A DNA stretch of 6,363 nucleotides, from the NCBI GenBank assembly GCA_002440085.1, contig DJRM01000078.1:8248-14610 (forward strand). Direction: 5' to 3'. Both the position numbers and the translations under genes were made by a program. The DNA is from Bacteroidales bacterium UBA6360 (GTDB taxonomy: Bacteria > Bacteroidota > Bacteroidia > Bacteroidales > UBA932). The stretch's first letter is position 1, and each line of letters opens with the position of its first letter. Below, piece after piece: positions 1 to 6,340 of this stretch. The notes beneath the pieces were generated by a model. That model made no database searches. It had not been told where the DNA came from and saw nothing but the letters and a program-made list of their open reading frames with translations.

Positions 1-1673
1 GCCTTGAACGTAGTGTCGTCGGCACAATCCACCCATCCATATATCATTGCCTTCGGGTTCGTCGCTTCGAGAGTGGCCCGTATGACTCTGTCTATGACAG
101 CTTCATCTTCTTCCGGCAGCATAACCAATGTGGTTTCTCCTTTTATATTGTTCCTGATGGCTATCTCGCCGAGGACAATGTTGGGCAGCGTGTTGATGAA
201 TACGGCCGGGCTGGGGTAAAACTCTTCCTTGCTGGAGAATGTTGACAGATGCTTTCTGTCCGCAAGCACTGAACCAGTCTTCGTGAATATGAAGACGGTC
301 GTGTCTTCCGGACTGATGTCCTTGAGCTCATCGCCGCCCACAAGACCTGCTCCTACGTAGGCAAGTCTGCTGAAAGGGTCCATCTTGAAATATCTGGAAC
401 CGTCAGCCATATATTTCTTGAAAATGTCGGTGATAAACGAATATCCCGGAGTTTCGGCACGGACCACGTTCCGGTTCAAGACCAGTTTGTCCGGAGTTAT
501 GATCACCTCCCCGGCCTGGCAGTACTGCGCGTGCCCCGGGTTCTTCTTTGCGGCTGCAATGTCCTTTGAATATATCATGGCACCATTGCATCCTCCAAAT
601 CCGGATTGAGTTTTGACGAATGTTTTTCCGGCAGCCTTTCTTGGCTGGTTTGAAATGTTTATCTTGCCGCTGACGCCAATCTCTTCAAACCCGAGTACGG
701 GCAGAATTATGCCCTCATCAAGGGCGCACATCGTAATGATTGCCTCGACAATCCCGGACGCTCCGAAAGTGTGGCCGAAATGTGCCTTGTACGCCGTTGC
801 CGGGATGCTGCCGAGACCGGCGTTTTCAATGGCCTTGGACTCCATCTGGTCATTGAACATGGTCGCTGTACCGTGAGCGGTCACGCATGCGGCTGAGACC
901 TTCAGTTCCGGTGTGAGAATCCTTGCAATTGCGCGGCTCACTCCATCTCCGCTCGGCAGCGGAGCGCTGACGTGATAGGCGTCATTGTCAAGACATCCGT
1001 CAATTATGCGCCACGTGTCCGGAGTGTCATTTTCGGACTTCTTCAATATGACAGTCGCCGCGCATTCTCCGATGTTGAGGCCGAGCCTTTCGATGTCAAA
1101 CGGGCGGCAATACGTCGGGGACAATGCCTTGAAGGAAGAGAATCCGGCAAGGACAAAGGCAGACACGACGTCTGCTCCGCATACTATCGCATAGTCATAA
1201 AGCCCTGCACCGATAAGCCTGTCGGCCATCATTTGCGCCGTCGCGCCTGAAATGCAGGCGTTGCTTATCAGCAGAGGGTCATTCACGAGCCCGAGACTCC
1301 TAGCAATCTTCTTTGCCGCCACGCCGGGAGCAAGATACTCTCCATCCTTCTCGGGCGTCTCGCCAAGCTCATCTATCCCGGCTGTGGAAGTCGCAAGGAT
1401 GAGAATAATCCGTGGCGACGCGATGTCTATGGAAACATGACTCAAAGCCTCTCTTACAGAGCTTAGAACAATGGACTCGAACCAGCTGAAACCGGCGACT
1501 TTCAAGGCCGCTCTCTGCTCCTGCGTACAAATCCCGACGCAGAACTTCCCCGGAATGCCCATACAGCCATCCTTTATTTTCAAGGATGTGTCGCCCCTTT
1601 TCACCGCCGCGTAATTTTCGGCAGTGGTCAAACCCAAAGGGGAGGTTATGTTAGTTGAGATTATGTCTGTCAT
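1..1673 (-). CDS. Beta-ketoacyl-ACP synthase with fused C-terminal KS-like domain (partial; C-terminus outside window)
   Basis: Reading the minus strand from the ATG at 1673 gives an open frame of 557 codons that leaves the window without a stop. Residues about 1-370 form a complete condensing enzyme: the nucleophile Cys140 lies in SNACISG, His268 in TAHGTA, Lys296 and His301 in YKAHFGHTFGASG, and the C-terminal signature is SGFGGCNGA (357-365). It should therefore be catalytically competent for decarboxylative condensation of acyl-ACP with malonyl-ACP. After a linker (about 370-430), residues about 430-557 resemble the N-terminal half of another ketosynthase: SPAVFINTLPNIVLGEIAIR (488-507) followed by a KG. 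There the Cys position is occupied by Glu521 (alignment by eye), as in a chain-length-factor-like or PF13723-type domain. Its ATG overlaps the thioesterase stop as ATGA, pointing to translational coupling. The inferred role is polyene chain extension in an aryl polyene-type pathway. The full length and the end of the second domain cannot be seen. Confidence 0.9.
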   Translation of the reverse strand, partial: MTDIISTNITSPLGLTTAENYAAVKRGDTSLKIKDGCMGIPGKFCVGICTQEQRAALKVAGFSWFESIVLSSVREALSHVSIDIASPRIILILATSTAGIDELGETPEKDGEYLAPGVAAKKIARSLGLVNDPLLISNACISGATAQMMADRLIGAGLYDYAIVCGADVVSAFVLAGFSSFKALSPTYCRPFDIERLGLNIGECAATVILKKSENDTPDTWRIIDGCLDNDAYHVSAPLPSGDGVSRAIARILTPELKVSAACVTAHGTATMFNDQMESKAIENAGLGSIPATAYKAHFGHTFGASGIVEAIITMCALDEGIILPVLGFEEIGVSGKINISNQPRKAAGKTFVKTQSGFGGCNGAMIYSKDIAAAKKNPGHAQYCQAGEVIITPDKLVLNRNVVRAETPGYSFITDIFKKYMADGSRYFKMDPFSRLAYVGAGLVGGDELKDISPEDTTVFIFTKTGSVLADRKHLSTFSSKEEFYPSPAVFINTLPNIVLGEIAIRNNIKGETTLVMLPEEDEAVIDRVIRATLEATNPKAMIYGWVDCADDTTFK

Positions 1674-2101
1674 AGGAGGCCCATCTGTTTTTTCCAGTCC
1701 TGATAAAATTCAGGCGATTCCCATAGAAGATTATAATTCCTGTCCATGAAGACCTGGACGGAACTTGCCGTAAGGTAGACCATGCCGTCATTCGGGTCGA
1801 CTATTTCATAATCGAAAACAATCTTTGCGGAATCTGTCGGACGATACTTCACCTTTACCACAGGAGACATTCCGTACATCAGGGGCTTTTTGTAATTGAC
1901 CTTCAATTCCACAATCGGCGCGAAGACGTTCTCGACGATGTATTTGGTGTATGACAAGCCGTATCTTGCTCCGAATGCCTCGCGGCCGTCCTCAAGATAT
2001 GCTGCGTACGAGCCGTGCCATACGACTCCCATCATGTCGACTTCATTGAACCGGATTTCCAGTTGCTTCTCTGCAATCAGTGTAATGTCGTTTTCCATCA
2101 T
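1670..2101 (-). CDS. YbgC/FadM-type hotdog acyl thioesterase
   Basis: A 143-residue single hotdog-fold protein of the 4-hydroxybenzoyl-CoA thioesterase family, the usual length for it. The diagnostic N-terminal motif is clear: IRFNEVDMMGVVWHGSY (16-32), with Asp22 at the catalytic Asp position of the family, His29 nearby and the helix YLEDGREAFG (35-44). Family members hydrolyse acyl-CoA or acyl-ACP thioesters. Here, between polyketide genes, it could release or edit acyl-ACP intermediates of the polyene pathway; that role is inferred. No signal peptide is visible, so it should be cytoplasmic. The start at 2101 overlaps the dehydratase stop as ATGA. A second ATG follows at once (Met2), so the start could be either. 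The stop in turn overlaps the next ketosynthase start. Thioesterases of this type are regular members of aryl polyene clusters. Confidence 0.9.
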   Translation of the reverse strand: MMENDITLIAEKQLEIRFNEVDMMGVVWHGSYAAYLEDGREAFGARYGLSYTKYIVENVFAPIVELKVNYKKPLMYGMSPVVKVKYRPTDSAKIVFDYEIVDPNDGMVYLTASSVQVFMDRNYNLLWESPEFYQDWKKQMGLL

Positions 2102-2553
2102 GATTCAATGTTCTTTACAGCCAGTTTTATCTGTCCCTCGGCGATTACCCTGCCATCACTTTCCACAACCGCAGATGCGAGCGTCATCCCGAAAACCTCC
2201 TCGAGGACATCGACAGTTGTCCTGATTGTGGAACCGACCTTTGCGGTACCGAGAATTTCATAATCACGGATTGCCCCGATATACCCTATCTGGACATCAT
2301 TCTGCAAAATATATTTGTTGTAAAATCCTATGCGTGCCGCGCATGTCTGTGCGATATTCTCCATAATTCCACAGGGAGAGAAGATTCCATCGTCGACAAA
2401 GAGATTGTCCTCACGAATCAATGTCTCTGTCGTCGACGAACGCAATGTGAATTTGACAAGCCTGCCCACCATAACAAACGGCTCTTGTTGCGGAAGGACA
2501 GCATGTATGTCTATCGACTGCAGAAATTCGTCTGTAACGTCCTCAAGTCTCAT
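2098..2553 (-). CDS. FabZ/ApeI-ApeP-type hotdog 3-hydroxyacyl-ACP dehydratase-like protein lacking the catalytic His
   Basis: Starting at the ATG at 2553 the protein has 151 residues, typical of FabZ. A longer frame beginning with TTG at 2562 exists, but the ATG is preferred because it gives the ATGA overlap with the preceding acyltransferase stop, the same arrangement as at the next two junctions. The FabZ entry motif LPHRxPFLLVD appears as LPQQEPFVMVG (20-30), so the catalytic His is Gln22 and the following Asp is Gly30. The central helix GIMENIAQTCAARIGF (62-77) keeps the second catalytic residue, Glu65. The expected reaction is removal of water from 3-hydroxyacyl-ACP to give trans-2-enoyl-ACP, which would become the conjugated double bonds of the polyene. 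With the His missing it may be the non-catalytic or half-active partner of a heterodimer, as with the paired ApeI/ApeP dehydratases of aryl polyene systems. No second dehydratase is visible here. Confidence 0.85.
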   Translation of the reverse strand: MRLEDVTDEFLQSIDIHAVLPQQEPFVMVGRLVKFTLRSSTTETLIREDNLFVDDGIFSPCGIMENIAQTCAARIGFYNKYILQNDVQIGYIGAIRDYEILGTAKVGSTIRTTVDVLEEVFGMTLASAVVESDGRVIAEGQIKLAVKNIES

Positions 2554-3431
2554 TGTGCCCAAAAATCAAAAAAGTTATACCATTGTGTCGGATAAATTCT
2601 GATTATCCGCTCCAACTCAGTCACATATGAATTGCACAGCTGTTCGATCTGCAGCTTGCGGGGAGCCTCTTTGTCGTAGTGCAATGGAGTCAGGTAGATC
2701 TTGTATCTCTTGACGCCGTCTTTCATGACATTGACCGACAGGACATCAACTCCGCGCATGGTTGCCACGCTGAACGGCCCTTGAGGGAACAGTGCCTTTT
2801 TGCCCAGAAAGAGCGCTTCGATGCACCTTGCGCCTTCCATGTGCCGGTCTGCCGGGAAACTGACTATGTCGCCGCCGCTCAGCGCGTTGTCGATTTCAAA
2901 CAGATGGCTCATGTCATCCCGCAGCACAATCATGCATACATTGGTCTTGCCGAACATGCTGTTGCGGTTGTTCATCACAGACTCCTTCTCAAGAGGGGAG
3001 ACGACGGCATGAATCCTTTTCCGGAACGAGTCCAAAGAATATCCGGCAATTTCATAATTCCCGACATGCGAGCTCAACTGGACAAAGCCCTCGTCCCTCG
3101 TCGCGAGCTGTTTGAAATAATCTTCGCCTGCAATTTCCACTTCAAACTTCTTCCCGGCGTACATCGCGAAACGATCGATTACAACCTGCGAGAAAAGGCA
3201 ATGATTCCTATATGTGAGCCACGCAGCCTTAATTGCCCGATATCCCAGATGTGAATGATAAAACGAGAAAGCAGTTCGCCGGCTGTTGTTCAGCAGCAGG
3301 CATACGGGAACAATGAAGACGTCGGAAAACACATAAAGTAGCCTGACATCTACAAAACGAAGGACACGGATAAGATTCCTGTGCATCCATCCGTTTCCGA
3401 AAGTATTACCGGCCCATTGGCGATCTGTCAT
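2550..3431 (-). CDS. LpxL/HtrB-like lysophospholipid (lipid A type) acyltransferase
   Basis: A 293-residue protein of the lipid A late-acyltransferase family (LpxL/LpxM, PF03279), near the usual length of about 300. It shows the HX4(D/E) catalytic motif as HVGNYE (His122-Glu127) in the context LSSHVGNYEIAG, a second family block FPADRHMEG (192-200), and the tail PTQWYNFFDFW (281-291), typical of Bacteroidota relatives. A hydrophobic stretch at about 24-47 suggests an N-terminal membrane anchor facing the cytoplasm. The family moves an acyl chain from acyl-ACP to a lipid acceptor. Lying between the ACP and the dehydratase-like gene, it most likely transfers the finished polyene acyl group to a lipid rather than making lipid A, which is inferred from position. 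A 51 bp gap separates it from the ACP gene. An AAGGA sequence 10 bases before the ATG could act as a weak ribosome site. Its TGA overlaps the next ATG. Confidence 0.9.
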   Translation of the reverse strand: MTDRQWAGNTFGNGWMHRNLIRVLRFVDVRLLYVFSDVFIVPVCLLLNNSRRTAFSFYHSHLGYRAIKAAWLTYRNHCLFSQVVIDRFAMYAGKKFEVEIAGEDYFKQLATRDEGFVQLSSHVGNYEIAGYSLDSFRKRIHAVVSPLEKESVMNNRNSMFGKTNVCMIVLRDDMSHLFEIDNALSGGDIVSFPADRHMEGARCIEALFLGKKALFPQGPFSVATMRGVDVLSVNVMKDGVKRYKIYLTPLHYDKEAPRKLQIEQLCNSYVTELERIIRIYPTQWYNFFDFWAQ

Positions 3432-3482
3432 TCTCTGATTCCTTCTCGCAACTATTCTGACTCAAGTCTCGCGCTGCAAAAC

Positions 3483-3725
3483 CTAATTCACCTTCGATTC
3501 AATGTAATCGCAGAACTTAGAGAAGGTGTCGACACCTGTCATCTCTTCCTGTTTGATTTTGAACCCGAATTTTCTGTCAACAAGGACGACTATGTCCACA
3601 AAATCCAGACTGTCAATTCCCAAGTCTGCCTTAAGCTTTGCATCCGGAGTGATTTTCTCCTCGTCCACTTCGATTTCATCGACAAGGAACTGTTTCACCT
3701 TGTCCTCAATTTCTTTTCTTTCCAT
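3483..3725 (-). CDS. Acyl carrier protein
   Basis: An 80-residue acidic carrier protein. The 4'-phosphopantetheine attachment site is the classic GIDSLDFVDI (36-45), with Ser39 as the modified residue at the start of helix II. Upstream, KLKADLG (30-36) is the normal ACP loop. Length and motif spacing match discrete type II ACPs. It should carry the growing acyl or polyene chain among the ketosynthases, ketoreductase, dehydratase and thioesterase encoded alongside, and it needs a phosphopantetheinyl transferase that is not in the window. It starts 21 bp after the ketosynthase stop. That gap consists mostly of an 8 bp tandem repeat, giving an A-rich leader without a Shine-Dalgarno sequence, as is common in Bacteroidota. 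A pathway-specific ACP is more likely than the housekeeping AcpP, because it sits inside a secondary-metabolite operon. Confidence 0.95.
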   Translation of the reverse strand: MERKEIEDKVKQFLVDEIEVDEEKITPDAKLKADLGIDSLDFVDIVVLVDRKFGFKIKQEEMTGVDTFSKFCDYIESKVN

Positions 3726-3734
3726 GCAAGTAAG

Positions 3735-3766
3735 TTTTCTAATTTTCTAATTTTCTAATTTTCTAA
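3735..3766 (-). repeat. Perfect 4 x 8 bp tandem repeat across the ketosynthase stop codon
   Basis: Four uninterrupted copies of TTTTCTAA on the plus strand (TTAGAAAA in the coding direction). They encode the last residues of the ketosynthase, supply its TAG stop (3749-3747, in the third copy) and fill most of the 21 bp before the ACP start. Three or more copies give the same ketosynthase end, so gain or loss of a unit beyond three would change only the distance to the ACP gene, in 8 bp steps. Confidence 0.95.
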
Positions 3767-4973
3767 TTATCAGAGCGCTGTTTGTTCCGCCGAAGCCGAA
3801 TGAATTGCTCAGCACCGTGTTGACGCTGGTTTCTATGGTCTTACGGGCTATGTTCAATCCTTTGGAATATTCGTCCCCTTCTTCGAAGTTTATATTCGGA
3901 GCCACGAAACCGTTGAGCATCATTATGAGAGAATAGACTATCTCGCTTGCTCCGGCCATCCAGCATTCATGCCCGGTCATGCTCTTGGTGCTGCTGATAA
4001 GGGCATGTTCTCCGCCGAATATTTGCTTGAGGGACTGCGCCTCGCACATGTCTCCCTGGCGGGTGCCGGTGGCATGGGCATTGACATAATCGATGTCGCC
4101 TGCCTTCACCCCGGCATCGTCCAATGCACGCAATATCGCGCGTGTGCACCCCTCTGAACTGGGCTGGCTTATCACGACAGTTCCGTTGGAGGAAAATCCA
4201 TATCCCACCACTTCAGCCAATATCGTGGCTCCACGGGCTACTGCGTGGTCGTAGTCTTCAAGTACCAAGGCTGCGGCGCCTCCGCTTGGGACAAGTCCGT
4301 CACGGTCTTTGTCGAACGGGCGGCTTGCTTTTGTCGGGTCGGCATAATTCTTAGAGAAAGCTCCCAGTGCATCGAATGACGCCATCGAATAGTAATTGGT
4401 CTCCTGGGCTCCTCCGCACAATATCATGTCCTGTAATCCGTTCTTGATGAACATGTAGGCCAGCCCAATCGCATGGCTTCCGCTGGCACAGGCTGCGCTT
4501 ACGGTGAAGTTGATGCCTTTCAGTCTGAATATCGTGCTGAGATTCATGTTGACGGTGGAGTTCATTGCCTGAAAGATAAATGACTGCCCCAGCAATTGGG
4601 TGTCCTTCTTCTCCTGCATGATTCTTTCCGCTTCAATGACCGGCTTGGCGGACGAGTCATTCCCGAATATGCAGCCAACCTCATTGCGATCAAGATATTC
4701 GTCATTTATTCCGGCCATATCGAATGCCTGTGAACTGGCCATAAAGGCATATTCCGCCTCTTCCGACAATCCTCGGCGAAGGTGGCGGTCAAGCACGCCT
4801 TTCAGCACCGGTTTGGGGACAATGCCGGTCAACGGTGACTGAAAACCATACTCCAACCGTTCCGGCTCTACACCGATGCCGGACTTGCCGTTATACAGAG
4901 AATCCTTTACTTCTTCGACACTCGTCCCTATGCAGGACCATATTCCCATGCCGCTTATTACTACCCGCCTCAT
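3747..4973 (-). CDS. Beta-ketoacyl-ACP synthase (FabB/FabF-like), aryl polyene type
   Basis: A 408-residue condensing enzyme of full family length. All catalytic residues are in place: Cys162 in SAACASGSHAIG (159-170), His300 in NAHATGTRQGD, Lys330 in STKSMTGH and His335 in TGHECWMAGASE, with the glycine-rich C-terminal motif FGFGGTNSALI (392-402). It should extend acyl-ACP with malonyl-ACP. The TGHECWMAGASE version is, from memory, characteristic of Bacteroidota flexirubin/aryl polyene ketosynthases rather than of housekeeping FabF. The start lies 1 bp after the ketoreductase stop (TGAAATG), so the two are very likely co-translated. The last residues, after ALII, and the stop codon are encoded by an 8 bp tandem repeat. 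The fused ketosynthase further down the operon is the natural candidate for a partner or alternate condensing enzyme; that pairing is inferred. Confidence 0.95.
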   Translation of the reverse strand: MRRVVISGMGIWSCIGTSVEEVKDSLYNGKSGIGVEPERLEYGFQSPLTGIVPKPVLKGVLDRHLRRGLSEEAEYAFMASSQAFDMAGINDEYLDRNEVGCIFGNDSSAKPVIEAERIMQEKKDTQLLGQSFIFQAMNSTVNMNLSTIFRLKGINFTVSAACASGSHAIGLAYMFIKNGLQDMILCGGAQETNYYSMASFDALGAFSKNYADPTKASRPFDKDRDGLVPSGGAAALVLEDYDHAVARGATILAEVVGYGFSSNGTVVISQPSSEGCTRAILRALDDAGVKAGDIDYVNAHATGTRQGDMCEAQSLKQIFGGEHALISSTKSMTGHECWMAGASEIVYSLIMMLNGFVAPNINFEEGDEYSKGLNIARKTIETSVNTVLSNSFGFGGTNSALIIRKLEN

Positions 4974-4974
4974 T

Positions 4975-5709
4975 TCAGAAAAGTCCTCCGTTTATGCTGA
5001 TAACTTCACCCGTAATATAACTTGCCTTGTCGGAACAAAGAAATCCGACCAGCTCCGCCACTTCCTCGGGACGCCCGAATCGCCTCATCGGAATCATCTT
5101 CTTGAGTTCCTCCTCCGGAAGATTCTTTGTCATGTCAGTGGAGATAAACCCCGGAGCGACTGCGTTCACCGTGACATTCCGGGATGCGGTTTCCTGAGCC
5201 AGAGCCCTTGTGGCACCGATAACTGCCGACTTTGCGGCACAATAGTTCGTTTGCCCGGCCATACCCTTTAAACCTGAAAGCGAAGACATGTTCACGATGT
5301 GTCCGCCATGTCCGCGGGCCATCATCTTGGGCAGGAGGTAACGGGTGACGTAAAATAATCCATTGACGGAGGTCCTGATGACTGAGTCCCAGTCATCATC
5401 CGTCATCATGAACATGAGACTGTCATGTGTGATGCCGGCATTGTTCACCAAATAGGCAATATAGTCGTCAGGATGGGAGCTTTCCCAAGTTCCCAGGGCC
5501 GTCTCGACACTATTCTTGTCGCTTACGTCCAGACATATTATCGATGCCTGGCCTCCATTGTGCAATATCATATCGCAGACTTCTTCTGCGGCATCTTTAT
5601 TCGAACGATAGCCGATCAGCACAGGAATTCCCATCCCCGCGAGTTTTAGGCAGACGGCCCGTCCGATACCTCTTGAGCCGCCGGTAACTAATGCATATCT
5701 TGTCGACAT
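4975..5709 (-). CDS. 3-oxoacyl-ACP reductase (FabG-like short-chain dehydrogenase)
   Basis: A 244-residue classical short-chain dehydrogenase/reductase with every expected motif: cofactor loop TGGSRGIG (9-16), Asp61-Val62 contacting adenine, NNAG (89-92), Asn116 in SVNG, Ser143 in MSSLSG, and the Tyr156/Lys160 pair in NYCAAK. APGFISTDM (185-193) and the terminal GGLF are typical of FabG. It should reduce 3-oxoacyl-ACP to 3-hydroxyacyl-ACP with NADPH, supplying the substrate for the dehydratase. It corresponds to the ApeQ-type ketoreductase of aryl polyene clusters. It appears to be the first gene of the tightly packed block: a promoter-like sequence lies just upstream, an AAGGAT (5721-5726) sits 11 bases before the ATG, and the next gene follows after 1 bp. 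A housekeeping FabG cannot be excluded by sequence alone, but the neighbours argue against it. Confidence 0.95.
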   Translation of the reverse strand: MSTRYALVTGGSRGIGRAVCLKLAGMGIPVLIGYRSNKDAAEEVCDMILHNGGQASIICLDVSDKNSVETALGTWESSHPDDYIAYLVNNAGITHDSLMFMMTDDDWDSVIRTSVNGLFYVTRYLLPKMMARGHGGHIVNMSSLSGLKGMAGQTNYCAAKSAVIGATRALAQETASRNVTVNAVAPGFISTDMTKNLPEEELKKMIPMRRFGRPEEVAELVGFLCSDKASYITGEVISINGGLF

Positions 5710-5734
5710 AATTGACGATAATCCTTAAAAATTG

Positions 5735-5765
5735 CAAATATAATTAAAACTAACGAGACTGCGAA
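5735..5765 (-). promoter_or_regulatory. Bacteroides-type -33/-7 promoter for the ketoreductase-ketosynthase operon
   Basis: On the minus strand a perfect TAnnTTTG -7 box, TATATTTG, lies at 5742-5735. It is preceded by 19 bases and then TTCG (5765-5762), one base from the -33 consensus TTTG. The spacing fits the known Bacteroides sigma-ABfr promoter. Transcription would begin near 5729, leaving a leader of about 20 bases before the ATG at 5709. The site lies within the 58 bp gap just after the PlsC-like stop and is AT-rich compared with the genes. This is a pattern match only, and an AT-rich gap can produce one by chance. Confidence 0.5.
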
Positions 5766-5767
5766 TC

Positions 5768-6319
5768 TCAGTGCGTGACGTAGTTCTCCGGGTGGCGGCC
5801 CGTGAGATGCATTTCCTCGTAGATTTTCTGGATACGCTCCATGTCAGCCTTGGCGTCATCGGAGAGCTCGAACTTCTGCCCCCTGCCCACGCGCTTGGTG
5901 CCCCAGTCGAAATATCCGAGATAGACCGGGCATCCGACCTCTTTTGCAATCTTGTGAAAGCCTGTCTTCCAGCGTCTTACCGGCTTGCGTGTGCCCTCTG
6001 GGGCGAGGGCGAGGTGCATTGTTTTCCTGCTGTTCATCTCATGTACGACGCTCAGCACGACCGAGGCTCCGTTTGTCCTGTCAACGGGTACGCCGCCCAT
6101 CTTCTTTATAATCCAGCCCAGCGGTCCCCAAAAGAATTCCTTCTTCACCATGCAGTAGGCCTTGCCTCCGACGGAAGTATAATAAAGATAGGATATAAGG
6201 AAATCCCATATCGTTGTGTGCGGCACTCCGAGAATCACGCATTTGTCCTCAGGCACCGGCGGCTCCACGGCCGTCCATCCCAATGCCTTCAGCATGAAGG
6301 CGCAGAATTTTCTCCACAT
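5768..6319 (-). CDS. PlsC-like 1-acyl-glycerol-3-phosphate-type acyltransferase
   Basis: A 183-residue protein of the lysophospholipid acyltransferase superfamily. Motif I, HX4D, is HTTIWD (His34-Asp39). Motif II may be GGVPVDR (75-81), and motif III is PEGTR (107-111) in the context ALAPEGTRK. The family passes acyl groups from acyl-ACP or acyl-CoA to a glycerol- or lipid-linked hydroxyl at the inner face of the membrane. It is short compared with E. coli PlsC (about 245 residues) but like small Bacteroidota members. Hydrophobic segments at about 4-15 and 40-50 could associate with the membrane. The acceptor cannot be told from sequence. Placed next to the polyketide block it might help attach the polyene to a lipid, or it may simply be a neighbour, since a promoter-like site separates it from the ketoreductase 58 bp downstream. 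Only 44 bases upstream of its start are visible, so its own promoter is not resolved. Confidence 0.88.
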   Translation of the reverse strand: MWRKFCAFMLKALGWTAVEPPVPEDKCVILGVPHTTIWDFLISYLYYTSVGGKAYCMVKKEFFWGPLGWIIKKMGGVPVDRTNGASVVLSVVHEMNSRKTMHLALAPEGTRKPVRRWKTGFHKIAKEVGCPVYLGYFDWGTKRVGRGQKFELSDDAKADMERIQKIYEEMHLTGRHPENYVTH

Positions 6320-6340
6320 ATATCAATTATTCGTTTTCAG

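Noticed and set aside
2554..2562. TTG start giving three extra residues on the dehydratase-like protein
   Set aside because: The ATG at 2553 forms the same ATGA overlap seen at the next two junctions, and the extra residues add nothing conserved.
2679..3254. A 191-codon open frame on the plus strand
   Set aside because: It lies wholly antisense to the LpxL-like gene, shows no recognisable domain and is explained by that gene's codon bias; the minus-strand protein has clear catalytic motifs.
3432..3482. Possible promoter or terminator in the 51 bp gap after the ACP gene
   Set aside because: On the minus strand the TTTG-like and TA-like words do not have the -33/-7 spacing or a good TAnnTTTG match, and the only inverted repeat (GACTTGAGTC) is too short and has no T-run.
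3735..3766. CRISPR-like or regulatory direct repeats
   Set aside because: The 8 bp units are contiguous with no spacers and partly coding, so this is a microsatellite, not a CRISPR array.
4876..5271. A 131-codon plus-strand open frame
   Set aside because: It is antisense to the ketosynthase start and the ketoreductase, with a low-complexity, motif-free translation. The same applies to the other plus-strand frames in the window, including those opposite the partial ketosynthase in 1-1670.
1..6319. Housekeeping fatty-acid synthesis operon
   Set aside because: No FabD, FabH, FabI or PlsX is present, whereas two ketosynthases (one with an extra KS-like domain), a His-less dehydratase-like protein, a thioesterase and an LpxL-like enzyme are; this fits a polyene pathway better.
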